Positions 54,900-64,000 of a stretch of DNA of 64,000 nucleotides are shown here, one piece after another. The notes under the pieces are model-generated. The model was not told the DNA's origin and made no database searches. It was given only the letters and a program-made list of their open reading frames with translations. Position numbers and translations under genes: made by a program. Position 1 is the stretch's first letter; every line of letters starts with the position of its first letter. The DNA comes from Acanthacorydalis orientalis (taxonomy: Eukaryota; Arthropoda; Insecta; Megaloptera; Corydalidae), in assembly GCA_034766995.1 (NCBI GenBank), contig CM068318.1, positions 8,399,487 through 8,463,486 on the forward strand, written 5' to 3'.

Positions 54900-57090
54900 T
54901 TATGTTTACCTTTATCCAACATTTGCGTGTTTGTGTATATTATTTTGATTATACTCGTATATATATGTAAATGAATGTGTTTAACACGTACGATTAACCA
55001 TATTTCTTATTATGTCATTAGTTTTGTAATTGTGTCATCTTTGGCACATTGTATAAAATGACCGTCATTTTCGATTATATTTTCATTATTACAAGGACAA
55101 CTTTTCGTTACTAGTTGAGATGTGTATTTTTTTTTATTCTGAAATATTATATATGAAATGTATAAAACCGAAATATTTCTATATAAAAATTGATATAATT
55201 TGAAATAATACTTTATAAAAAAGAAGTATTTTTTGTCATAGTTGGAGATTTTTTTTCATAAAAAGAGAATTTATTGTACAAGATATGGGGGACATTTTAT
55301 TGTACAGGAAGAAAATAACTAGTTAATAATGTATAAAATATACAAAGGTGCTGATTTTTACCACGTACGCACAAACTGAGTTTTAACAGTTAATCAACAA
55401 TAATCGATTTTATTTAGTCATTAATATTTATATGGACCAAAACATATTTTTTTAAAAAAATTCATAATTTAAATATACTAATGTATTAATCAATTGAAAA
55501 GTAATTCGAAGTTAACTTCGAAAAATAATAAACGTTTAAGAAAATAATAGTTCGTAACAGGTGAATATTTAAAAAAATCTGATTAAAATTTTTACTCGGT
55601 AAAAAACGAAGAATTCTAAAAAAATCTTTGATTTAAATTGAAAATTATTAGTGGTAAAAAATAATAACCACCAACGAATTGTTTATAGATAATTATAAAA
55701 ATAAATCCTTCTGAAAAAAAACATAAAAATGTATTCAAATGAAGTTAATTTAGTTTTAGGTTTGTTGTACTTTTCATAAATACATATATAATAGTTTTCT
55801 AAAACTCACATATCTGAATATACTCGTAGAACTAATTCTAGTACATTTTGATAGAAAAAATGGATTTTCTTTGCAGTGTTTCATTTTAAAAAATTATATA
55901 AAGAGAATTGTTAGAATAATCAATGATATAATAATATTTATTACTTTTTATTGTTTAAACATATCTAGAAGATGTACAAAGGTGTAATAAGTGTCATTTA
56001 TTTTCTCTGAACAATTCATTTTTAAATTATTTATCAATTTTGTAAACAAATAGAAATATTTTATCAATTATCTATTAATTACTATATTTTATTAAAAAAA
56101 TTTTAATCTCCAACCATGGCGTCGTGAAAGTATTGTTTATTAAAAATCTAAACAATATGACGCACACGTTTATAAAAATATCTGACGTAAATATTGTTAG
56201 TGCATATGCAAAAGTCTAGTTTATAATATAAAAACGATGGGACGTGAATTGAAAACAAATTGTTTCCGTCGTGTCATATATATTCTATTATTTTCTTTTC
56301 ATTATGTTTATTTAAATAACTTCATTGTTGAATTGTTACAATACATTTTATTCATATATATGAAGTCAGATTTGATTACATATAGCACATACAAACGGCA
56401 ACTCGCAGGAGATTTTTCTTAAAAACGTATGACATAACTAATAATCAGTTGTCATTAGAAGTCATATCAGGGATTTCACATTTCATACAAGATGACATCA
56501 ACATTAGTACGTGATAATTATTCTGCGATGATACTTGAAATATTAATGTGTTAAAATGCATATTTTTATTGCCTATTAATTTCTATTAATAGGCCCGTTA
56601 CGCAATCTCTATTTTACTGTTATACATTGTGTGGTTATATATTTATAGAATTCCTTGTTATCAATTGGGAACGTTTCGCATCTTGGAATTTTTTATCGTT
56701 CCCAAAGACCCGTATAATATTTGCGGTCAGATGAATGACTAACAATTCAGATTAAATAGACAACTGAATTGTAGCTGACGAACTTCATGTCACATTCTTC
56801 AGTCTTTATGAACGATTCATGAGGGACGTCTTTCTATATGTACTATTCAGTTGTATTTTTAATTTATTTTTTTATAAAATAAGTATTCAAGATAAAAGAA
56901 ACTGAGTTGTTATCATTTAAGGCTGTTAATTTACAATTTCTGATTTCTATTCCGAGTTTAAGATTGAAATATCTATAATGTTTTAGTAACGAAACCATGT
57001 AATACATTTTTAACAAGATTTGATTTGCAGGATTTAAAAAAGGCGTCTAAGGCTTTTTAAGCGATTTTTAAAAATCGTTAATTTTTGGTT
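54900..57090. other. AT-rich non-coding stretch
   Basis: Apart from the inverted repeat at 56571 I see no gene, RNA or element here. Confidence 0.5.
56571..56594. repeat. perfect 10-bp inverted repeat
   Basis: GCCTATTAAT, spacer TTCT, ATTAATAGGC. The arms match the 44496-44511 palindrome, so the two sites may share an origin or a binding factor. Confidence 0.65.
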
Positions 57091-57094
57091 ATTA

Positions 57095-57260
57095 GTTTTT
57101 GTGCATGATACAATTTTGATACTAGATAAATTTACTTTTACAAATGAATTCATTTTTCATTATACAACTCCACAAAAAAAATTCTGATCGAAAATATTAA
57201 ATTATGATTTTTGGTCCTTTTTGATTATTGATTATGTATATTTTAATAATTATTCCTGAT
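57095..57260 (-). repeat. repeat arm, reversed, outer end intact
   Basis: Plus strand: GATACAATTTTGATACTAG, AAATTTACTTTTACAAATGA, then CTCCACAAAAAAAATTCTGA, TTTTGATTATTGATTATG. The outer and middle boxes of the main family are clear; the core region is lost. Confidence 0.6.
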
Positions 57261-57494
57261 CTAATATTTTGATTTAATTCTTGCTGTGATTTGTAACAAT
57301 TCTGCTTGATTATGGAACTCACTAACGTATTTTTTAAGCAATCTCCATAAAAAAATCTCTAGTGAATTTTGAAATAAGTAAAATTGAGGCGCATTAAATA
57401 TTTCGTCGCTAGAAATAATTATTGTAAAATTGATTAACTTTGTTTAAATAACAATTTCTCTTGATATGAAAAAAATGGTTTCGGAAAACATTTC

Positions 57495-57750
57495 TATACA
57501 TTTCATAAATAAGTTTTTCTCTCACTCCACAAACTACAAAAAATTTTCTGGACAAAAATCTCCGATCAGTGATTACTGATCATTTTTAATTGTTGTTTAT
57601 GCGCAATTCGATGCCAATGCCATTATTAGTCAGTAAAAATTTATTAAACATTTTTGATTAAAATTTTTTTTCTTGTTTATGAGTTAAGAGGAAAATGAAT
57701 TTGTAAAAGTGAATTTAGCCACGATGCCAGTATTACATTGTGATATATTT
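57495..57750. mobile_element. two-arm foldback repeat, short centre
   Basis: Left arm: CATAAATAAGTTTTTCTCTC, ACTCCACAAACTACAAAAAA, a GTTGTTTATGCGCAATTCGA segment and a reversed core remnant. The right arm lacks its core and resumes at TTATTAAACATTTTTGATTA, then GAATTTGTAAAAGTGAATTT and AGCCACGATGCCAG, TATTACATTGTGATA. Both outer ends are present, so the ends of the element are about 57500 and 57745. Confidence 0.65.
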
Positions 57751-57759
57751 GTATGAATT

Positions 57760-58130
57760 TTCATTTTAAAATGTAGAATGTGCTCTATTAGTTTTAGAAT
57801 GGATTTCTGATAGATCCCACACAAGTGAATAATTAACATCTTAAGAAGATGTAAATAAGTAATCAATGAAAATGTAATAGTGTATAATAAAATTATGAAA
57901 GAGAAGAACACTTAAAATTGATATGAAAATAGAAACCCTATAATAAACTGTGCCCATTTCTGTCGATTATATGCTCGTGCATTTATAAAAAAAAATAATC
58001 AAATTCACAGACGTAATTGTTTTGAAAAGGGATAAGACAATTCGTACATTTCCCCCGCACATACATTTCCGTGAAGAACGACAACACGGTACTTACATAA
58101 TAATAGAACGATAACCGTCCGTGCGAATGA
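57760..58130. other. AT-rich stretch grading into GC-richer patch
   Basis: No gene recognised. GC content rises from about 58010 toward the E-box cluster. Confidence 0.4.
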
Positions 58131-58174
58131 ATACATGGCGGTAAAGCGTACATATATACACAAATGCATATGTA

Positions 58175-58352
58175 CAGGTAGGAGAGGACGCCCCGTCGGC
58201 CGACAGGTAAGCAGTATCATTTCGCACGCAAATTACTCGCATATTCTTCTGGTCTCCTATTACACAGGTGTTTTGTGCGCGCAGGTAAATGCTCTCACCT
58301 GTCCCTCGGCGCTCTCACCTGCGGCCTAAATTCACCTGTCTAGACACACCTG
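58175..58352. promoter_or_regulatory. CAGGTA and CACCTG motif cluster
   Basis: Within 178 bases there are CAGGTAG (58175-58181), CAGGTAA (58204-58210), CAGGTG (58265-58270), CAGGTAA (58282-58288), and CACCTG at 58296-58301, 58316-58321, 58333-58338 and 58347-58352. CAGGTAG/CAGGTAA are the heptamers bound by the insect pioneer factor Zelda. CACCTG is the E-box bound by Snail-type and ZEB-type zinc fingers and by some bHLH proteins. Such density is far above what AT-rich DNA would give. An enhancer is inferred. Two of the sites (ACAG|GTAAGC, GCAG|GTAAAT) also resemble splice donors. Confidence 0.4.
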
Positions 58353-58390
58353 AACAGTTATTATATCATTTATAAATCTCATTTAAAGCA

Positions 58391-58612
58391 ATGTTACACG
58401 GCGTTCCGTACTACACACACCGATCGCTGCTACGTACTGTACACTGCATGTCCGTCGTGTCGGTCTACTATACTCCGGCTCTCCATTCTGCAATTCGACA
58501 CGTCTGTGATATTCGAGACGAAAAACACATACAAACGGATTCACTAACACAGTTATACAACGTGGTTCGGTACACCTTTCGGACCGGTGTGATCGATCTC
58601 ATGGTCGCCTGA
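58391..58612 (+). CDS. unassigned 73-residue open frame
   Basis: ATG at 58391, stop TGA at 58610-58612, just downstream of the E-box cluster. Reads MLHGVPYYTHRSLLRTVHCM and ends YNVVRYTFRTGVIDLMVA; His-, Tyr- and Arg-rich with three Cys. Codons are balanced. There is no motif, signal peptide or membrane span that I recognise. It may be non-coding sequence in a GC-richer regulatory patch. Confidence 0.15.
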   Translation: MLHGVPYYTHRSLLRTVHCMSVVSVYYTPALHSAIRHVCDIRDEKHIQTDSLTQLYNVVRYTFRTGVIDLMVA

Positions 58613-58859
58613 TACGTTCGGATGCGTCACATTACCTCGTTTAACTCTTTTCAAATTCGTGCGAATCCGATGTCCAAACAGTGCAAAAAAGACGAGATTT
58701 CGCGAAGTGAATTCTGCGCGTTTTTATACTATTACAGTGATATACGATATCATAGGAAAGTGGAAAGGTAAATCGTACGGCCGGTTTATGGTGTCCTGGT
58801 ATTTTTGGAAGCTGGATATGTTTGACGGTTATAACCTGTCTCTTTTCTGAACAATTTTC

Positions 58860-60120
58860 ATATCGTTTTCAACGTATTTTCCATATAAATATTATAAACA
58901 CAGCCCGGAAATCATAATATAAAGTTTATGCAACAGTGCTTACTTTTTTAAATTGTTTCACTTTGTTCAAAGTACACTTTTAGTATTCAATCTATGCACA
59001 CAAGCACGCAAATATAAATACACTTAAAACATAACACATATTTAATGTATATTTCAGATTGTTTTTTTCAATGTGTAGTTAGAAAATGTTTTTAAGGAAA
59101 TATTTTACTTCTTTTAAGGAAAATTATTTTATAACACATTAGAGTAATATATTTTTGATACTTCATAATAATTGTTTAATCTTTTTTATTCATATCATGT
59201 TATCGGTAATACAATTTGTTTTCATGTATTTATCAATTATATTTATTTAATTTATCAAATATATGTTGGATACAATTATCTCTTAATATAATGGAGATAA
59301 TTTATAGGTTTGCATTATTTTAAATTTCTTTATAATTTGCTCGTTTTTTATATCAAGTTCGATTAAAAAACAATAAAAAATATTTTTATAGTATGCGATT
59401 TTAATAAGTTTTTTCTTTTAATAATCTGTTCATTCCATTTTTGATACTTTTTATATTTATTGACACTCAGTTATAATAATTTGTATTGTCTATATGATTG
59501 TCTTTTTTCTTCGCGAAAAACAAACTTCTTTTCATTCTTAGAATCCAATACATAAAAAATCTCCATGTTTCCTTTTTCTTTAATTCATGTTTCTAGTATT
59601 ATTTTTGAACTTGAATAAATTTTTAAAACTTTATTGAATTAAAATGATTTTCCAAATCAACTTTTACTCTAATTGGATTTAATAAAATGTAAACAGTTAG
59701 AATTTAATTCTGTAACCAAAAATAGTTTTGATTTTTAATAGTGCACTGATTTATATATACCGCATATCATTGTATCATTTAGTCTAAACTTAAATTATGT
59801 TCATCCAATCCAAATGTAAATTAACGTTATAAAAATGTAGTCCAATTTGTCAAATGATGAAATTTATTCGTTATTAAAATCAAGTTAAGTGAAATATAGG
59901 ACTATTCATGCGTGTACAAATACCAAGAGTGAAAAATTATTATATTTATTTTCAAGTCTTAATGTTATTTGAAGAGTGCGTCAATTAAACTTTCATTTTC
60001 TTTTCTATTGAATTTAATTGTAAAATATATTCAAGCGTTTCACAATTCATTATATAAATTCCATACCTAATTCATCCTTTTCATATGGATATTAGTTTAA
60101 AATATTATACTCTCACATAT
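58860..60120. other. AT-rich non-coding stretch
   Basis: Nothing recognised on either strand. Confidence 0.5.
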
Positions 60121-60235
60121 ACTCGTGTAGTTTATATACGACTATATTTTATTTATTTATCATGATATTTTTTTCGTTCTTTGTACTCGTACGTATTCAA
60201 AACAATACACCATAAACAATTCCCTACGAGAAAAC

Positions 60236-60466
60236 GTGTATTATTTAATATACGACAGCGAGACTAGTTCCATGAAACATAAAAATAAATTGATTATTAT
60301 TAAAATACCTGGCAACGAACCCTATCCGAACATAGAGCACATATTTAGAACGTGCATTTTCATCCTTCTTCTACATATAGTTCGATCCGAATTAACATAT
60401 ACTATACTCACTCGGACACGACGCGAAGATATGTGCTCAGAATCAACCATCGTTGAACAATCGTAG
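60236..60466 (+). CDS. unassigned open frame, 76 codons
   Basis: GTG at 60236; the frame is open upstream to TAG at about 60130, about 112 codons in all, stopping at TAG 60464-60466. The stretch contains LIIIKIPGNEPYPNIEHIFR, a short hydrophobic run (CIFILLLHIV) and a polar end REDMCSESTIVEQS. Codons are mixed. An internal ATG at codon 13 (SSMKHKNK) is the only reasonable start. No family recognised. Confidence 0.13.
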   Translation: MYYLIYDSETSSMKHKNKLIIIKIPGNEPYPNIEHIFRTCIFILLLHIVRSELTYTILTRTRREDMCSESTIVEQS

Positions 60467-60935
60467 TACAAAAGGAGTTCTACAAATATTGAATAATGAT
60501 ATGAACGCAGCGTAATTAGAAACATACCGTGTCTGTTTCGTACTGGTCAGTAAATTAATTTTAGGAATGTGTTTAGTACCATCCGAGTCTGTTGAGTTAT
60601 GAACGGAAATGTTTGTGAAAAGAATAAAGGATCACTACTACATTTAAATTAAATTGCCCGAAACGACTAAAATAATTGCGAATTTTACTTGTAGATTTTT
60701 TAGATAGCAGATCTCAGGTTCTTTGATTTTATCAATGAAATTTTATACTGTTTAGTTTTTTTTTTACATATTAAATTAGTTAATGCTTTAGCATATAATT
60801 TTAAATGAACATAAAATAAATATTAAAACATTTATTTATATTCAAGAATCATTAATTTATGCATAAAATTAAATATCATGACAAAATGATAAAAAATGAG
60901 ATAATTTACAATAAATACCATTACTTGATTATATC

Positions 60936-60941
<6 letters not shown>

Positions 60942-61005
<64 letters not shown>

Positions 61006-61023
61006 AGATAGAGAGAGAGAGAG
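60942..61023. repeat. (TA)n-(GA)n compound microsatellite
   Basis: About 60 bases of TA alternation, then AAGAGATAGAGAGAGAGAGA. Confidence 0.93.
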
Positions 61024-61029
61024 ACAAAT

Positions 61030-61478
61030 TTAAATGTTATACATATTTGGTATTTTTTAATATATTTATTCAGCAAATAAAAATATTCATTGATAAAAAA
61101 ATTGAATAAGTTATGACAATTTAACACATTTATATATTATGATTAATTTTATAACGTATGAATGTTCATTATAATATAAAGTAATTATTTTATTATTCAT
61201 ATGATGTCATATTCGATAAAATAATTCTTTTCAAATTTTCTTGTTTTTCTAATATTAAGTTTATTTTACCGTTGAGTCATTGATTTAATTTCTCATGTAA
61301 AAATAAACCTTGTAATATTTAAATTCATTCTGTAAAGTATTCTTTCCAGACATATATTATCATTATTTTATAATATTTAATGCTTGTCCATCGTCAATAA
61401 ATATAAATATTTTAAGAAATGATATGATTAAGTAATTTTATAAATTATTTCTAACTGATCAGTGAACTTTTAAAGTAA

Positions 61479-61481
<3 letters not shown>
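61030..61481. other. AT-rich non-coding stretch
   Basis: Nothing recognised. Confidence 0.5.

Positions 61482-61527
<46 letters not shown>
61482..61527. repeat. (TA)n microsatellite, about 45 bp
   Basis: TA alternation after AAATT. Confidence 0.92.
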
Positions 61528-61531
<4 letters not shown>

Positions 61532-61864
61532 CAAAAAAGTAATTTTTGCAATAGATTTTGATTGATTTAACAATGAAATTTTAAATATAATCAATGTATT
61601 TTAAAGAAAAAATATTTTTGCAAATTAACTTAACAGGTATTTTTTAATCGGACTACTGGTTCATTTTTAATTTCATTTTAAACTCAAATCTTACAAACTC
61701 AATGTTGAATATCATAAATTCTGGTGAATTTTTCCAAATTACTCAAGCAATAAATTTGAGAATTTTAACAATTTGACGAATTTTTCCTTATACCCTTTTT
61801 AAATATAATTTTTTATCTTATGACTTGGTAGTGAATCTATTGAAATCTCCTTTATTCACATGTA

Positions 61865-62115
61865 CTTATTGATACAGTGTCTAAATTCATATTCACAAAT
61901 TCTATTTATTCCTTCATGAAGAACAACAAAAATGTTTTTTTATCAAAAATGGCCTATTCTTGATTATCGACACTTTCTGATTGTCATTTATTTACATTTC
62001 GATCACGCTGCTATTATTATGATTGGAAAAAAATAAAATTGATTAATAGAAAATTTATTATTTCTAAGGAAGTGAAAAATTTATTTACAAAAATGGCAAC
62101 CACTGGTTTCCAAAA
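61865..62115. mobile_element. two-arm foldback repeat, degenerate
   Basis: Left arm: ATACAGTGTCTAAATTCATA, TTCACAAATTC, AAAAATGTTTTTTTATCAAA, GATTGTCATTTATTTACATT and TCGATCACGCTGCTATTATT, a reversed core with a different hairpin. The right arm is short: TTGATTAATAGAAAATTTAT, GGAAGTGAAAAATTTATTTA. The outer ends are recognisable at both sides. Confidence 0.55.
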
Positions 62116-62260
62116 ATACATCTTCATATCTTTTTTTAATTGTTACAGAATGACATTAGATGAAAACAATTTATATTTTTATAACATTTGAAAACATACA
62201 ACCTATACGAATAGGAAAAAGAGTTATTCTTAAACCTAAAATGAATAATATAGACATTTG

Positions 62261-62263
<3 letters not shown>

Positions 62264-62302
<39 letters not shown>
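62264..62302. repeat. (TA)n microsatellite, about 38 bp
   Basis: TA alternation after TTGTTA. Confidence 0.92.
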
Positions 62303-62304
<2 letters not shown>

Positions 62305-62309
62305 AAATG

Positions 62310-62870
62310 TTTTTGAAAAAATTCTCTTTTAACGTTTGTTCTTCCAATCAACAAACAAACATAATTTCTTCAAAGCCTCTTATTTTTTTCTTAATAATAC
62401 ATATTTCGTGTTTTCAGTAATACACACATAAATATTAACAAAAGCACAAGATTGTATACCATGCCATGCATGATTTATAGGCGTCAATTCGAATTAATTG
62501 AAACGATAAATATGGTAATCTATAAACGAAGTTATCGTTTCGTTATCTGAACGAGCGATTCAATCGGTTCTTGCGATAATGACAAGAAAATAAATACATA
62601 CCAGATGCACGAACAACGCGTAAAGGATAGGGTGGTAAAAAGCTGTATTAAATTTATAATTAACGATACTTTTTCTCAGGTGCATCGAGTAAAGAACGAT
62701 TACATCAACAACGTATAATTACGTATGAATGCCGGTTATGAATAACGGCCTGCAAACAAAACGATTTTTTTTCTTCCCTCCTGCGCTTCTTTCATACACG
62801 CACGCAGTTTAAATTATATCGATAATTGGAAACATTTAGGAACCAATCATATATCATACGTTCCTGTTCA
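62310..62870. other. non-coding stretch with GC-richer middle
   Basis: 62460-62820 is somewhat GC-richer and CpG-containing, with no convincing frame or RNA. Confidence 0.45.
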
Positions 62871-62875
62871 TACAA

Positions 62876-62888
62876 ACACACACACATT

Positions 62889-62948
<60 letters not shown>
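62876..62948. repeat. (CA)n-(TA)n compound microsatellite
   Basis: ACACACACACA, a short TTCT break, then about 58 bases of TA alternation. Confidence 0.92.
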
Positions 62949-62950
<2 letters not shown>

Positions 62951-63299
62951 GTAATAAAAAGACCATAAAATTGTGACAATCGACTGGACGTATCGAGATT
63001 GAAGATACAGTGCTGTGTTCGTGTGAAGATGCTGTTTCTAAACATATATAATGGGTTCGTTCACCCTGAACATTGAATTAATTTACCTGCTTGTCCTAGT
63101 TACAACCCTTTATTGTCGTGACCATAGATCGAAGATAATGAAATCAGATGAGAAAGAAAGAGAAAAAGAATGAACAAAAGGACTCTTTACGACAGTTACT
63201 AATCGAAAAGAGGATTAAGATTTATTTGTTGTTATGTAAATCTGGAATGTTATATTTTCATATAACATTTGTCTACTTTTATACAGTGCGAGGTACTTG

Positions 63300-63302
<3 letters not shown>

Positions 63303-63345
<43 letters not shown>
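63303..63345. repeat. (TA)n microsatellite, about 42 bp
   Basis: TA alternation after TTGTAT; the 65-codon frame at 63148-63345 ends in its translation. Confidence 0.92.
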
Positions 63346-63347
<2 letters not shown>

Positions 63348-63754
63348 GACTTTTTATGTATGTTTATACTCTTACTGTATAATTATTTTTAAAGAAATAT
63401 TGACAACTTACAACCAGCGTAGTGTTAATAAAAATGAAATAGCAATCCAGATTTGTCAATTCAAGTTATTTATGGAATCTTTGTGAATCTTATAGAACGT
63501 GGTTAGTTAGTTGTCTTAGTTGAAAAATACACTAGAAAAAAAATATTAGCAGAAAAGGAAAAAAATAATTTTAATAATAATGTCTTAAATTTATATTCCT
63601 TATTAACATTTTTGTTACTTTCCATTCTTGGATATTCTGACAGAAAATGTATTTTCAGGTTTCATTTAATTTTACATATATTTACTGCCCGGTTGAACAT
63701 TTAATGTTTTATTCTTGTGGTAAAAAAGAAAACTCTTAACGTTTTGTATGCTTA

Positions 63755-63935
63755 TTCAGGATGTAGTTTTGAATTCATTGACATTTACACCAAATTTATG
63801 CTCATAAATGATTTTTCTCTCACCCTACAAAACATGTTTCGCTTAAAAACATTCAATGAACAATTATTCATCATTTTTGATTGTCGTTTGTTCGTATTTT
63901 GATGACAATGTCGTCATCTTCAGGGTGTCAAAGGA
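63755..63935 (-). repeat. hammerhead-like repeat arm, covarying stem II
   Basis: Reversed arm at the window edge. On the minus strand CTGAAGA (63923-63917) overlaps a perfect hairpin GATGAC-GACATT-GTCATC (63918-63901) followed by AAAATACGAACAAACGACAA. The outer boxes on the plus strand are TTTATGCTCATAAATGATTT, CTCTCACCCTACAAAACATG and GCTTAAAAACATTCAATGAA. Stem II differs from GATGGC/GCCATC of other copies on both strands of the stem. The partner arm, if any, would begin beyond about 63940. Confidence 0.65.
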
Positions 63936-64000
63936 CAAAAATCTACATTCAAATAAGTTACATTTATTTATCTCCGTGATCTTCGTTCTTGTGAATCATA

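Noticed and set aside
1..64000. CRISPR array or bacterial operon
   Set aside because: Repeats are microsatellites or mobile remnants. There are no regularly spaced identical repeats with unique spacers, no Shine-Dalgarno-led gene runs and no cas-like frames.
1..64000. Known conserved animal microRNAs (let-7, miR-1, bantam, miR-9, miR-124 and similar seeds)
   Set aside because: I looked for their mature sequences on both strands by eye and saw none. Hairpins present lack a typical precursor length.

Overview
The window looks like AT-rich non-coding DNA from a metazoan nuclear genome. I see no bacterial operons, no rRNA, no intact tRNA, no CRISPR array and no recognisable protein family on either strand. 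Three things suggest an invertebrate: the heavy AT bias, dozens of long (TA)n, (CATA)n and (TGTA)n runs, and small GC-richer patches in which CpG is not depleted. An insect-like or similarly compact invertebrate genome fits, but the species cannot be read from the sequence. It could be a gene desert or the inside of very large introns.

The clearest structure is a dispersed repeat family with about 18 recognisable copies, clustered at 6.6-26 kb and 57-64 kb. Single copies have one arm; several have two arms facing head to head, so the copy can fold back on itself. Near its inner end each arm carries CTGAGGA (or CTGAAGA), then a short perfect hairpin, then GAAA, then ATGCGCATAAGC. That order is what is expected of a hammerhead-ribozyme core. 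Some copies change both sides of the hairpin together. A second, rarer family at 48.0 kb and 17.4 kb has the same grammar. Other mobile remnants are two mariner-type terminal sequences (4.0 and 15.9 kb), a TTAA-flanked element resembling a piggyBac-type MITE (33.9-34.3 kb), and a 120-bp repeat shared by 4.3 and 31.3 kb.

Isolated GC-richer patches lie at about 4.8, 9.4, 11.5, 13.0, 16.6, 20.8, 22.8, 28.4, 30.5, 33.4, 35.4, 38.5, 40.1, 41.2, 44.8, 47.2, 50.8, 53.1, 58.2 and 60.3 kb. They contain short open frames and a few splice-like sites. None matches a family I know, and several are open on both strands, so coding calls are kept at low confidence. The best are a 97-residue frame with a signal-peptide-like start behind a TATA box (35.4 kb), a 94-residue minus-strand frame (44.7 kb), a 97-residue frame (50.7 kb) and a 43-residue single-span frame (16.6 kb).

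The most suggestive regulatory patch is 58175-58352. It has three CAGGTA-type heptamers and five CACCTG/CAGGTG E-boxes within 178 bases, which resembles an early-embryo enhancer of the Zelda/Snail type if the host is an insect.

The rest is AT-rich sequence with microsatellites, small local duplications and a handful of perfect hairpins.
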